A stretch of DNA of 64,000 bases, from contig CAVSBJ010000018.1 of the NCBI GenBank assembly GCA_963726105.1, positions 1-64,000 on the forward strand, written 5' to 3'. Source of the DNA: Roseiarcus sp963726105. GTDB taxonomy: Bacteria > Pseudomonadota > Alphaproteobacteria > Rhizobiales > Beijerinckiaceae. The stretch's first letter is position 1; every line of letters begins with the position of its first letter. The notes under the pieces are model-generated. The model saw only the letters and a program-made list of their open reading frames with translations. It was not told where the DNA came from and did not search any database. The translations under genes and the position numbers were made by a program. This document shows, one piece after another, positions 39,805 through 48,898 of the stretch.

Positions 39805-40161
39805 TCAATGAAAGCGTGGCGACTCGGCCGCCTCGGGGGAATTCTTCGACTCGAAGACATCTGCGCCCGTGGCGCCCCCGCCTGCATCGGTCAGCGCACT
39901 ATAGAGCGCGCGCGCCTCTGGCGCAGGGCCGCGCCGCTCGCCGAGCGCTTCAACCCTGACCGCGACCCATCGTGGTCCTTGCGCGAAGCTCAGCACGTCG
40001 CCGCAGCGGACCGGGCGGCTCGGCTTGTCGAGCGGTGCGCGGGCTTGGCCGCGCAGGAGGCGCACGCCGCCTTCTTCGACAACACGCGCGGCCAAGCTTC
40101 TCGTCTTGAAAAAGCGGGCGCGCCAGAGCCAGACGTCGATGCGGCAGGCGTCCCCCGTCAC
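39805..40161 (-). CDS. S4-domain RNA-binding protein (Hsp15-like)
   Basis: A 118-residue protein with an N-terminal S4 domain: CRIDVWLWRARFFKTRSLAA, then RVVEEGGVRLLRG and RPVRCGDVLSFAQGPRWVAV. This matches the HslR/Hsp15 group, which binds stalled 50S subunits. The tail after residue 85 is low complexity. The GTG start shares GTGA with the helicase stop, so it is coupled to the SUV3-like gene. Confidence 0.88.
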   Translation of the reverse strand: MTGDACRIDVWLWRARFFKTRSLAARVVEEGGVRLLRGQARAPLDKPSRPVRCGDVLSFAQGPRWVAVRVEALGERRGPAPEARALYSALTDAGGGATGADVFESKNSPEAAESPRFH

Positions 40162-42719
40162 GAGGCTGCGCGTCCGGCGGTCTGGACGCGCCTGCGTTTG
40201 CGGCGGCGCGCGCGACGCTCGGCCGGTTTCGTAAGCGCCGCAAGCGCGGCGAACGGGGTCGCCGCAGGGCCGGCTTTGAGCGTCGGTTGCTCGGACGTCG
40301 TCCTGCGGCGAAACAGAGCACGGTCGGCGCCTTCGCTCTCACGCACACGCGCAAACCCAAGGGCGCGGAGAACGTGATGCGCGTCGTCGCGCCGCCAGCC
40401 CAGATCCGCCAGCAGCGCGTCCGTGACGTTGATCGCGCCCGCGCCCTCGGGCCAAGCTGCACGCGTGAGCGCGTCAAGACGCTCGAGCTCTGCGATCGGC
40501 GCGGCAAGCTGCCCCACCGGGCGCAAACCACGCAGGGCAAGCGCTTGGGGACGGGGCGCCGGACGCGGCAGCGGATTGAGGGCGCGTGCGTCCGGCCGCC
40601 ACCCGGAACTCGCAAGTTCGGCGTAAGCGAGCGCGAGCACCTGCGCCTTTGGTTCGAGAAGAGACGGCAGGTAGAGGCTGAACGCGCCAAAGCGCACCCC
40701 GAGCGCCTTGAGGGTCCGGCGCTCGTTGCGGCTGAGTAGCTTGATGCGCGCGTCTGCCGCGCGACGATCCAGCACCCCGAACTGCTCGACGAGCTGGTAG
40801 GCGAGGCCGCGCGCGAGCCCCCTCAGCCGCCCGTCCTCGATCGCCTCCTTGAGGTGCTTCAGCGCATAAAGACGCCGGCTCGCCTCGGCGGCCACGAAAG
40901 CTTCGAGGCGCCGCGCGGCGCGCTCGCGTTGCGGCTCGGCGCCAAACTCGCCAATGAGTCTCATGCGCGGCGCGAACGGCTCGCCGGCAACGATTTCGCC
41001 CGCCGCTTCCCCCCGCCAGTTCACAACGCCGCCAGGCGCGAGCCCAAAGGCCTCATCGCCCTCGCTCGCGAGCGCGCCAAGCCGGCGGGCGACCTCGGGG
41101 GCGACGACTCGCTCGACCGCGCCGCGTAGGGCGCGATTCTCGAGCGCGGTCGCGCCGCGCTCGGGCTCGAAATGGAAGCCGGCGAGCCGGCCGACCAGGT
41201 GGCCCTCCACGATCACCGACCCATCGCCGTCGATGCCGCCCAGAATTGGGCCCGCGCGTTGATTCAAGCTGCGCAGAAGCGCGCTCGTGCGCCGGTCGAC
41301 AAAGCGCTGCATCAGGGACTGGTGGAGCGTGTCGGAGAGCCGGTCCTCGAGATTGCGCGCCCGGCCCTGCCATGTTTGCGGATCGGCAAGCCAGTCCGCG
41401 CGATTGGCGACATAGGCCAAGGTGCGCACCCGGGCGAGCCGAGACGACAGGGCGTCGATGTCGCCGTCGGTCCGGTCTAGGCTTGCGAACTGTCCCTGCA
41501 TCCAGTCTTCCGGCATCCGCCGGTCCCCTTGCGTGAGGTGCTCGAACATCGTTCCGACGAGGCGCGTGTGCTCGTCCTGTGTCGTCTTGCGGAAGTCCGG
41601 CGTCTGGCAGATCTCCCACAACCGCATCAAATTGGATCGGTCGCGCGTGCGCCGCACGATCATTTCATCGGTCGATAGCTGGCGCAGCGTCGTCTCATCC
41701 TGGCTCTCCACGGAGAGCCTCAGTCCCGGCTTGGGCGGCGACTCGGCCAGGGAGCGGATCAGTCCCTGAAGCGACTGAAAATCAAGCCGATGATTGCGCC
41801 ATTCTGCGGCCATGACCGATGGAAAGACATGGCCTTCGACGGCCGCCACGATGTCCGGGTCGAGATCAGGCGCATCGCCGGTTACGCCGAACGCGCCATC
41901 CTTCCGAAACCGACCGGCGCGCCCGGCGATCTGGGCGATCTCCTGCGAATAAAGCCCGCGCAGCCGACGCCCGTCAAATTTGCGCAATCCGGCGAACGCG
42001 ACGTGGTCGACGTCCATGTTCAATCCCATCCCGATCGCGTCGGTCGCGACCAGGAAATCGACTTCCCCGGACTGGAACAGGTTGACCTGGGCATTGCGGG
42101 TGCGCGGACTGAGTGAGCCCATGACCACGGCCGCGCCCCCGCGCTGGCGGCGGATCAGCTCCGCGATGGCGTAGACCGCATCCGCGGAGAAAGCGACGAC
42201 GGCGCTGCGCCGAGGCAGGCGGGTCAGCTTCTTCGGACCTGCGTAGGTGAGCTGCGATAGCCGCTCTCGGAATTGGATCTCGGCCTCGGGACCGAGGTGA
42301 CGAATCAGCGAGGCGACGGTCGCCGCGCCCATGAGCATCGTCTCGGATGACCCTCGCGCATGCAGGAGCCGATGCGTGAACACGTGACCGCGCTCGGGAT
42401 CGGCGCAAAGCTGGATCTCATCGACGGCGAGAAATTCAACCTTGCGGTCGAGCGGCATCGCCTCGACCGTGCAGACGAAATAGCGCGGCCTGAGCGGAAT
42501 GATCTTCTCTTCGCCGGTGATCAGGGCGACCTCAGCCGCGCCCCGCGCCTTGACCACCCGATCGTAGATCTCGCGGGCGAGGAGCCTCAGCGGCAGGCCG
42601 ATCATGCCCGAGGCATGTCCCAGCATGCGCTCGACCGCCAAATGAGTCTTGCCCGTGTTGGTCGGGCCCAGAACGGCGATGAGCCGCGAGGCGTCGCCCC
42701 GCGCTGGCGAGCAATTCAT
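40158..42719 (-). CDS. SUV3-like RNA/DNA helicase
   Basis: An 853-residue SF2 helicase related to mitochondrial SUV3, common in alphaproteobacteria. Motifs: Walker A IAVLGPTNTGKTHLAVERML, ALITGEEKIIPLRPRYFVCT, DEIQ box FLAVDEIQLCADPERGHVFT, FLVATDAIGMGLNMDVDHVA and motif VI YSQEIAQIAGRAGRFRKDGA. The C-terminal part is Arg-rich. A TTG at 42755 would add 12 residues; the ATG at 42719 is preferred. It is followed by the S4 protein with a 4-bp overlap, suggesting a joint role in RNA or ribosome handling. Confidence 0.9.
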   Translation of the reverse strand: MNCSPARGDASRLIAVLGPTNTGKTHLAVERMLGHASGMIGLPLRLLAREIYDRVVKARGAAEVALITGEEKIIPLRPRYFVCTVEAMPLDRKVEFLAVDEIQLCADPERGHVFTHRLLHARGSSETMLMGAATVASLIRHLGPEAEIQFRERLSQLTYAGPKKLTRLPRRSAVVAFSADAVYAIAELIRRQRGGAAVVMGSLSPRTRNAQVNLFQSGEVDFLVATDAIGMGLNMDVDHVAFAGLRKFDGRRLRGLYSQEIAQIAGRAGRFRKDGAFGVTGDAPDLDPDIVAAVEGHVFPSVMAAEWRNHRLDFQSLQGLIRSLAESPPKPGLRLSVESQDETTLRQLSTDEMIVRRTRDRSNLMRLWEICQTPDFRKTTQDEHTRLVGTMFEHLTQGDRRMPEDWMQGQFASLDRTDGDIDALSSRLARVRTLAYVANRADWLADPQTWQGRARNLEDRLSDTLHQSLMQRFVDRRTSALLRSLNQRAGPILGGIDGDGSVIVEGHLVGRLAGFHFEPERGATALENRALRGAVERVVAPEVARRLGALASEGDEAFGLAPGGVVNWRGEAAGEIVAGEPFAPRMRLIGEFGAEPQRERAARRLEAFVAAEASRRLYALKHLKEAIEDGRLRGLARGLAYQLVEQFGVLDRRAADARIKLLSRNERRTLKALGVRFGAFSLYLPSLLEPKAQVLALAYAELASSGWRPDARALNPLPRPAPRPQALALRGLRPVGQLAAPIAELERLDALTRAAWPEGAGAINVTDALLADLGWRRDDAHHVLRALGFARVRESEGADRALFRRRTTSEQPTLKAGPAATPFAALAALTKPAERRARRRKRRRVQTAGRAAS

Positions 42720-42786
42720 GAGCGTCAATGTGGACGACGCGGGCCTGCGCCGCAAGGGCCAGCCGGGTAGTGCCTCAGTTTGAAAT

Positions 42787-43113
42787 TTAGGGGTGGTACG
42801 GGGTTCGCTTCATCGCGTAATCAGCCATATCGACACCAAGTGCGCCTAAGTTCCGAGCCTGAGAAAGGCGCACGTCTCGAATGCGAGACGCCCAATTAGT
42901 TGCGAGTACGCCAAGCGCACTGACGATACCGCCCGAGATGGCAAATAGTGCGGCGCAGGGATCCGCTTGATAAAGCGCCTCGACTCCGCCCAAGACGGAC
43001 AAGATTGCTGCGATCACGGGAAGCGCCCAGGATAAAAAGTCTACGGTCTCCGTCACCCTAGGTGGCGGCTCTTTCGGCGGAATTATCAATGGATCGTAAT
43101 CAGCAATGCGCAT
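42787..43113 (-). CDS. Orphan membrane protein, 108 residues
   Basis: Not recognised. Two predicted membrane segments (VDFLSWALPVIAAILSVLGG; CAALFAISGGIVSALGVLAT) joined by a short loop, with a Pro-rich N-terminus (PLIIPPKEPPPRVTE) and a charged C-terminal tail (RIRDVRLSQARNLGALGVDM). Codon use and base composition look less GC-rich than in flanking genes, suggesting acquired DNA. It stands alone, upstream of the SUV3-like gene on the same strand. Confidence 0.5.
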   Translation of the reverse strand: MRIADYDPLIIPPKEPPPRVTETVDFLSWALPVIAAILSVLGGVEALYQADPCAALFAISGGIVSALGVLATNWASRIRDVRLSQARNLGALGVDMADYAMKRTPYHP

Positions 43114-43257
43114 GGCTTTGGCGGCGTTACCGATGACGTCGGCGGGGTGCCTCTCGCCTTTTTAGGACCTGTGGGTATCAACTCAATTACCATTGCACCA
43201 TAGCAGGGAGATCAGGGCGATGCGAGCGCGCGTCAAGCTAGTGAAAGGACAAAAACT

Positions 43258-43641
43258 ATGAAATGGTTCAAAACTGCCCTCGCGACAGGGGCCGCAATGC
43301 TCGCGGGTTGCATCAGCGTTAGCGCGGACAGTGGGCCGGCGTTTTGCGTGGGCCGAACCTGCGGCCAGTACTCGATCCTGTATATGAGAGACGATGGCTC
43401 TTACGATGCCCGGAAGCTTCCATCTTCATTCTTCACACCCTTCGACCCTGTGAAAGAACCTAATAGCCACCGTGTCTCGATGTATATCGCGTGCATGTCC
43501 GAAACAGAATGCGCCAAAACCACATCCGAATGCGCCACATCAAATGGCGTCCCCTGCATTCCTCTTCCCTGGCGTAAAGGCTGGCCCGATCCATGTGGGA
43601 TCATGAGATGCGAATCCAGAATCGGCTTGCCGTTGAAATGA
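43258..43641 (+). CDS. Secreted Cys-rich protein, 127 residues
   Basis: Not recognised. The N-terminus (MKWFKTALATGAAMLAGCIS..) is a signal peptide, possibly with a lipobox (MLAGC). The mature part has eight further Cys (CVGRTCGQYS; IACMSETECAKTTSECATSN; CIPL; DPCGIMRCES), which suggests disulfides in the periplasm or outside. GC content is visibly lower than in neighbours. AAAGGA precedes the ATG. No family or function assigned. Confidence 0.55.
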   Translation: MKWFKTALATGAAMLAGCISVSADSGPAFCVGRTCGQYSILYMRDDGSYDARKLPSSFFTPFDPVKEPNSHRVSMYIACMSETECAKTTSECATSNGVPCIPLPWRKGWPDPCGIMRCESRIGLPLK

Positions 43642-43860
43642 CGTGGCGACGCTAGCTCATATCGTGGCAGGCGAAATTGGGTCTGGGCCTATAAAGGCCG
43701 AGAACGCGAAGCGAGAGGCGATCAAGCCCTTATTTTTCGAACTGAGACACTACCCTCAGCCGAGGTGCGCCACTCGGAAGTGAGCCGCCGCTCTTGCCCT
43801 TGCGCGCCGAAGGCGCCACCCTTAACCGAACACTCGCCACAGCAATTGGGGGGAAGCAGA

Positions 43861-44802
43861 ATGTATCATGGACAGGTCGAGGGCACGGACCTCGTTGCGC
43901 TGGACAAGCGCTTCGGGCAGCTCTTCGCCGGCTACATGCGTGTGACCCGGCACTGGACCGGCTCGGTCTGGGCCGAGGGTCCGGCGTGGTTCGCGGCTGG
44001 GCGCTATCTCATCTGGTCGGACATTCCCAACAACCGGATGCTGCGCTTCGTCGAGGAATCGGGCCAGGTGTCCGTCTTCCGGCAGGCCTCCAACAATTCG
44101 AACGGCAATACCGTCGACAACCAGGGCCGGCTGGTCACCTGTGAACATCTGACGCGCCGCGTGACCCGCACCGAGTACGACGGCTCGATCAAGGTGCTCG
44201 CGGACAAGTGGGAGGGCAAGCGTTTCAACTCGCCGAACGACGCGGTCGTGAAGTCGGACGACTCGATCTGGTTCACCGACCCAGCCTACGGCATCGACGG
44301 CGACAACGAGGGCGACCCGGCGACGCCCGAGATTAACGGCTGCTACGTCTATCGCATCGATCCGACGAGCGGCGCGATCACGAAGCTCGTCGACAATATG
44401 GTCCGGCCCAATGGCATCGCTTTCTCGCCCGACGAGAAGCTGCTCTACGTCGCCGACACTGGCGCGACGCACAAAGGAAATACGCCACGGGCGATCCGCC
44501 GCTACACCATCAACGCGGACGGCAAGAGCGTGAAGGGCCCGGGCGAAATTTTCTGTGAATTGGCCGCGGAGGACGGAATGTACGACGGCTTCCGCGTCGA
44601 TCGGTCCGGACGCATTTGGACGAGCACCGGCAAGGGCGTCTATTGCTACGAACCGGATGGAAAGCTGATCGGCAAGATCCTGATCCCCGAGATCGTCGCC
44701 AACGTGACTTTCGGCGGCCCGAAGCGCAACCGCCTCTATATCTGCGGCACGACGTCGCTCTATTCGGTCCTCCTGATGACCAACGGGTCGAAGCTCGGCT
44801 GA
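43861..44802 (+). CDS. SMP-30/gluconolactonase-like lactonase
   Basis: A 313-residue six-bladed propeller of the SMP-30/LRE family, which hydrolyses sugar lactones with a divalent metal. Seen: SVWAEGPAWFAAGRYLIWSD (metal Glu), NSNGNTVDNQGRLVTCEHLT, FNSPNDAVVKSDDSIWFTDP (metal Asn), MVRPNGIAFSPDEKLLYVAD and MYDGFRVDRSGRIWTSTGKG (metal Asp). GGGGGAA precedes the ATG at 43861; the longer frame upstream has no site. It lies 94 bp before an SDR gene, a likely sugar-acid pair. Confidence 0.9.
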   Translation: MYHGQVEGTDLVALDKRFGQLFAGYMRVTRHWTGSVWAEGPAWFAAGRYLIWSDIPNNRMLRFVEESGQVSVFRQASNNSNGNTVDNQGRLVTCEHLTRRVTRTEYDGSIKVLADKWEGKRFNSPNDAVVKSDDSIWFTDPAYGIDGDNEGDPATPEINGCYVYRIDPTSGAITKLVDNMVRPNGIAFSPDEKLLYVADTGATHKGNTPRAIRRYTINADGKSVKGPGEIFCELAAEDGMYDGFRVDRSGRIWTSTGKGVYCYEPDGKLIGKILIPEIVANVTFGGPKRNRLYICGTTSLYSVLLMTNGSKLG

Positions 44803-44896
44803 AGCGATGGCGCTCGCTGTCTTCGGAAAGGCCGGACAGGTCACACGGTCCGCCTTTGACCCGGTTGCGGCTCAGAACACGCGGAGACCACGGACG

Positions 44897-45673
44897 ATGG
44901 AGCTTGGCCTCAAAAGTAAAGTCGTGCTCGTCACCGGCGGCTCGAAGGGGATCGGGCTTGCCTGCGCCTTGGGCTTCGCCGCCGAAGGCGCCCGAATCGC
45001 CATTTGTTCGCGCTCCCGCGAAAATATCGACAAAGCCAGCGCCCAGCTCAATGGGGCGTTTGGCGTTATCGCCGATCTCGTGGACGCCGTGGCGGCGGAG
45101 AGGGTTGTCGAAACGGTTGAAGATCGGCTCGGACCGATCGACATCCTGGTGAATTCGGCCGGCGCGGCGAAGCGCACGCCGCCGGATGACTTGAACCCGG
45201 TGGTTTGGCGGGAAGCGTTTGACGCCAAGTTCTTCTCTTACATCAATGTCATCGATCCCGTCGTCAAGCGCATGGCCAAGCGAGGGAGCGGGGTCATCGT
45301 CAGCATCATCGGAGGCGGTGGCAAGGTCGCGTCGTCGATCCATCTCGCCGGCGGATCGGCCAACGCCGCCCTGATGCTGGCCACCGCCGGGCTCGGCGCG
45401 ACCTACGCCGGCAAGGGCGTTCGCGTCGTCGGCGTCAGTCCGAGTCTGACGGAGACGGACCGGGTGGCTGAGGGGCTCGCGGCCGATGCTCGGCTTGCCA
45501 ATATCTCGGTGGAGGAAGCGCGACGCCGCAGCGTCGCGCGAATCCCACTCGGTCGCATGGCCTCGCCGGGAGAGATCGCCGACGCGGTTCTCTTCCTCGC
45601 CTCGGCGAAGGCGAGCTACATCACGGGCGTCACCCTATCCATGGAGGGTGGCCAGAATCCGATCGTGGTCTGA
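44897..45673 (+). CDS. Short-chain dehydrogenase-like protein without YxxxK
   Basis: A 258-residue Rossmann-fold SDR. Cofactor motif VVLVTGGSKGIGLACALGFA, then ADLVDAVAAERVV and ILVNSAGAAKRTP (NAG-like motif as NSAG). The catalytic Tyr-x-x-x-Lys should fall before the AAL helix, but the sequence there is IHLAGGSANAALMLATAGLG, so both Tyr and Lys are absent. It may act by another residue (a His is near) or be non-catalytic. The C-terminus LASAKASYITGVTLSMEGGQ is normal. Probably cotranscribed with the lactonase. Confidence 0.85.
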   Translation: MELGLKSKVVLVTGGSKGIGLACALGFAAEGARIAICSRSRENIDKASAQLNGAFGVIADLVDAVAAERVVETVEDRLGPIDILVNSAGAAKRTPPDDLNPVVWREAFDAKFFSYINVIDPVVKRMAKRGSGVIVSIIGGGGKVASSIHLAGGSANAALMLATAGLGATYAGKGVRVVGVSPSLTETDRVAEGLAADARLANISVEEARRRSVARIPLGRMASPGEIADAVLFLASAKASYITGVTLSMEGGQNPIVV

Positions 45674-45767
45674 TGGCGGTCCCTCCGCCTCTCTTGGCGG
45701 CGGCGGGGGCTGAACAGCAAGTTGGGTCAATGGTCCCGCTGCCGGCCGCTGCTACCGGAAACCCAAC

Positions 45768-46667
45768 TCAGTGCGCCCCACCGCTGCTGCTCGTGCCACC
45801 GGCGGCTTGGGTCCGTCGGATTCCAGCCGAATTCCTTGGCCCCCCGCCGAAGAAAGCCAAAAGGAGCTCAGGCAAGTTCGGGGCTGCCCACCGAGTCGCA
45901 TGGCGTTTTGGCTCAAACCCGCGGGAAGGGAGAGTCGAGCGGAGCCTTTTTGAAGGTTCGTTCGTTCGCATTCTCGGCGGCGGTAAAGGGGGCGTCAAAG
46001 CAACCGGTCCCGGAAGGACGCTTGAAGACGCATCTTGAGCAGCGTCGGCGGGGGCCGCTGGGGCCTTGTCGTCCAGCCGCTTGGCTACGCTGAGGAGTTG
46101 CGGCCGCAACTTCTCGCAACGCAACTCAATTAAGAGCCGAATGACGCCGTCGCTTGTCGGGCTGTCGGATAATCGCTGCAAACGGTCTTCGTCTCCTCTG
46201 CAGATCTCATCGGACGCAACTGTCGCGGCGTCGGGCCCGGTCGATGGCAGGGGAGGACGGATGTTCCCGCTCGGAATCGTTGTATCAGCCGCGCCAGTGT
46301 CCGGCGCCTGCGCGGCCATCGGCGCGGCGGGTGTCACGGGCGTAGCCAGTTTGTCAAGCTCCGCGCGGGCGGATTGCGCGTGGGGTCCGCCCGGATGTGC
46401 GGTTAAGAACGAGCGCCATCCTTCAGTCGACTTTGTCCGTTGGGCAATTCGATAGTCCAAATCTTCGTCGACGTTCGCCGCGGCGATTGGATCAACCGGA
46501 GAAACCTCGGCATTCGGCTTTGCGTAAGCCAGGGACTTGCTGATCATGACGCTGATGTCGTCGAACCATCGAAGCTTCGCTATCTCTCCGAGGCTCGGCC
46601 GCGCGTACAGATACGCCGCTGGAACTGCCAACGCCAAAAAAAGCATGTATTTCCTAAGATTAGGCAT
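45768..46667 (-). CDS. Membrane-anchored protein of unknown function
   Basis: A 299-residue frame. The N-terminal hydrophobic segment (MLFLALAVPAAYLYARP) acts as an anchor or signal. A helical block LDYRIAQRTKSTEGWRSFLT then AHPGGPHAQSARAELDKL recalls a short repeat in uncharacterised Rhizobiales proteins. The rest is Pro/Ala/Ser-rich and probably disordered, and the last 70 residues (RTNEPSKRLRSTLPSRGFEP..) are unlike any family I know. Coding status of the tail is less certain than that of the front. Confidence 0.55.
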   Translation of the reverse strand: MPNLRKYMLFLALAVPAAYLYARPSLGEIAKLRWFDDISVMISKSLAYAKPNAEVSPVDPIAAANVDEDLDYRIAQRTKSTEGWRSFLTAHPGGPHAQSARAELDKLATPVTPAAPMAAQAPDTGAADTTIPSGNIRPPLPSTGPDAATVASDEICRGDEDRLQRLSDSPTSDGVIRLLIELRCEKLRPQLLSVAKRLDDKAPAAPADAAQDASSSVLPGPVALTPPLPPPRMRTNEPSKRLRSTLPSRGFEPKRHATRWAAPNLPELLLAFFGGGPRNSAGIRRTQAAGGTSSSGGAH

Positions 46668-46934
46668 GCGCTACCCCGCTAACCACGTGGCGGCGCATTG
46701 GTCAATTCATGTCTTTCAACAAGATTCGGGCGCTGTAAGCCGGAAGGGAGGCGGGCTTGTCTTACGGCCGTCGCCGTGGGACGGGCGCAGCGGGCGATTG
46801 GGCGCCAAATGGTTGAACCCGCCGTTCCGTGGCTGGGATTCTAGTGAAGCGCTAGATTTCCGCGGACTGCTTTGGCGGAGTGTCAGCCGCGACCGGCTGA
46901 CACGTCAGTTTCTGACCAAGTCGTCGCCAGGCGA

Positions 46935-47306
46935 TCAGGAGGCCCTCCGGCGGGCGGCCCAGGGCGCCATGCGCCGGATCTGAGCCACGCTTGCCTGCTT
47001 AGGGAGTTTTTCAGCGATGCCGTAGACGCGCTCACGGCGATCGATTTCCCCCATCACGTCGGCTGGAGAAACGCCGCATTCCGCCCAAATGACGGCCAAA
47101 TGATAGAAGACGTCGGCGCTCTCCAGGATCACCAATTCACGGTTCATCTGCACCGCGTCGAGCCCAACCTCGATCGCCTCCTCGACCAGCTTCTTGGCCA
47201 TTTTCTGCACCCCGTCACGGAATAGCTTGGAGGTGCGGGACGCCGAAGGACTGCGGTTCCGGGCTTCCTGGACATCGGCGAAAAGCCTGTCGAGCAAATC
47301 AGTCAT
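46935..47306 (-). CDS. hisE: Phosphoribosyl-ATP pyrophosphatase
   Basis: A 123-residue MazG-like enzyme of histidine synthesis, hydrolysing PR-ATP to PR-AMP. Motifs: KMAKKLVEEAIEVGLDAV (EExxE-type metal site) and ESADVFYHLAVIWAECGVSP. Other his genes are not adjacent, so this may be a detached hisE or a second copy. The last 20 residues (VAQIRRMAPWAARRRAS) are an unconserved basic tail. Confidence 0.85.
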   Translation of the reverse strand: MTDLLDRLFADVQEARNRSPSASRTSKLFRDGVQKMAKKLVEEAIEVGLDAVQMNRELVILESADVFYHLAVIWAECGVSPADVMGEIDRRERVYGIAEKLPKQASVAQIRRMAPWAARRRAS

Positions 47307-47472
47307 GCGTTCGGATTATCCTTATTCAAAACCAGATAATGCCGGACAAGAGTTCACGCACTGTGACAAAACGACTGAACCGAAAAATTTTTTTGCAAAA
47401 ACCTGGGGATGAGTTGCGGACCCGTCCCTTCGGCGGGCCGGTGTGACAGCAATCTGGACCGGACACGCCCAT

Positions 47473-48156
47473 TCAGGCGGCGAGCGAAGCGAACAGCGCC
47501 CGTCCGTCTGTGCCGCCGACCAGGGGGTCGATCAGGTTTTCTGGATGGGGCATCAAACCCAGCACATTGAACCGGTCGTTGAATACGCCGGCTATGGAAT
47601 TGATGGCGCCGTTGGGGCTCGAGTCGTCCCCGACCCTGCCCTCAGCGTCGCAATAGCGGAATGCGACCCGGCCTTCCGCCTCGATTCTGCGGACGGTGTC
47701 ATCATCGGCGACAAAATTTCCCTCGCCGTGGGCGATGGCGAATTTCACCACCTGTCCCGGCGCATAACGACGCGTGAAGGACGTTTGGGCGTTCTCGACC
47801 CGGACGTGCTGCATCTTGCAGACGAAGCGCAATTGCGCGTTGCGCATCAAAACGCCGGGCAAAAGGCCGGCCTCGCACAGGATCTGGAAGCCGTTGCAGA
47901 CGCCCAACACCAGTCCGCCGCGCGCAACATGGTCGCCGACCGCGCGCATGATCGGCGCACGAGCGGCGATCGCGCCGCAGCGCAGATAGTCGCCGTAGGA
48001 GAATCCCCCCGGCAAAACGACCAGATCCAGGCCCGGCGGCAGTTCGTGTTCTGCGTGCCAGACGGTTGCGGGCTTGGCCCCCGTAGCCTGCCGAAGCGCA
48101 CGCGCGATATCGCCTTCGCGATTGATTCCGGGAAACAGGATGATCGCCGCGCGCAT
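47473..48156 (-). CDS. purQ: Phosphoribosylformylglycinamidine synthase, glutaminase subunit
   Basis: A 227-residue class I glutamine amidotransferase feeding ammonia to PurL in purine synthesis. Visible: AAIILFPGINREGDIARALR, LVVLPGGFSYGDYLRCGAIA, nucleophile GLVLGVCNGFQILCEAGLLP and C-terminal VLGLMPHPENLIDPL (His, Glu). The start at 48156 lies 5 bp after the purS stop. With purS it is the purSQ pair; purL is outside the window. Confidence 0.96.
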   Translation of the reverse strand: MRAAIILFPGINREGDIARALRQATGAKPATVWHAEHELPPGLDLVVLPGGFSYGDYLRCGAIAARAPIMRAVGDHVARGGLVLGVCNGFQILCEAGLLPGVLMRNAQLRFVCKMQHVRVENAQTSFTRRYAPGQVVKFAIAHGEGNFVADDDTVRRIEAEGRVAFRYCDAEGRVGDDSSPNGAINSIAGVFNDRFNVLGLMPHPENLIDPLVGGTDGRALFASLAA

Positions 48157-48161
48157 GGCGC

Positions 48162-48401
48162 TTACGCGATCTCGATGGCGTAATTCTCGACAATGGTGTT
48201 CGCGAGCAGGCGCTCGCAAGCTTCGCTAAGCTTCCTGCGCGCGGTCGCGTGGTCGGCGCCGTCAAGCTCGATGTCGAAGACCTTGCCTTGACGCACGCTT
48301 GTGAGGCCGTCGACCTCCAGTCCCTTGAGCGCGCCCTCGATCGCCTTGCCTTGCGGATCCAGCACGCTGGGTTTCAATGTCACGATTACGCGCGCTTTCA
48401 T
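48162..48401 (-). CDS. purS: Phosphoribosylformylglycinamidine synthase subunit PurS
   Basis: A 79-residue bridge subunit of the FGAM synthase complex PurLQS. The typical sequence is seen: ARVIVTLKPSVLDPQGKAIE, then GALKGLEVDGLTSVRQGKVF and LANTIVENYAIEIA. It lies between ptsN and purQ on the same strand with short gaps. Confidence 0.95.
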   Translation of the reverse strand: MKARVIVTLKPSVLDPQGKAIEGALKGLEVDGLTSVRQGKVFDIELDGADHATARRKLSEACERLLANTIVENYAIEIA

Positions 48402-48422
48402 GGGGCGAGGGTTCCCAGCCGG

Positions 48423-48887
48423 TCAAGCGGCATTCGAGGTCGGAGCCATGGTCAGAAGCGCGTAAAGCGCCGCCGGATCCTTGGTCGCGCGCAATTGGGG
48501 AGCGACCCCGCCGTTGCGCAAGAGGCGGGCGCTCATCGCCAGCGCCTTGAGATGGTCGGCTCCCGCTGCTTCCGGGGCGATCAGCATGAAAATGAGATCG
48601 ACGGGGAGACCGTCCGGAGCTTCGAAATCGATCGCGCGGTCTAGCCGTGCGAAGACGCCAAAAATCTGCGGACATTTGGCGAGCTTGCCATGCGGAATGG
48701 CGACGCCGTCGCCGACCCCGGTTGAGCCGAGCCGCTCGCGTTGTAAGATGGCGTCGAAGATCTCACGCGCCGGCAGGCCTGAAACCAGCGAGGCGCGCTC
48801 GCTCATCTCTTGCAGCGCCTGCTTCTTGCCGTTCACTCTCAGAGCGGCCAGCACAGCGTCGGGCCTAAGAAGTTGGGATAACGACAT
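48423..48887 (-). CDS. ptsN: Nitrogen-regulatory PTS enzyme IIA
   Basis: A 154-residue EIIA-Ntr. The phosphorylated His is in GVGDGVAIPHGKLAKCPQIF; FARLDRAIDFEAPDGLPVDL and IFMLIAPEAAGADHLKALA follow. It relays phosphate from PtsP/NPr to regulate nitrogen, potassium and stress responses. It sits 11 bp after hpf, downstream of rpoN: the standard rpoN-hpf-ptsN cluster. Confidence 0.95.
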   Translation of the reverse strand: MSLSQLLRPDAVLAALRVNGKKQALQEMSERASLVSGLPAREIFDAILQRERLGSTGVGDGVAIPHGKLAKCPQIFGVFARLDRAIDFEAPDGLPVDLIFMLIAPEAAGADHLKALAMSARLLRNGGVAPQLRATKDPAALYALLTMAPTSNAA

Positions 48888-48898
48888 CTTCGTTCCGG

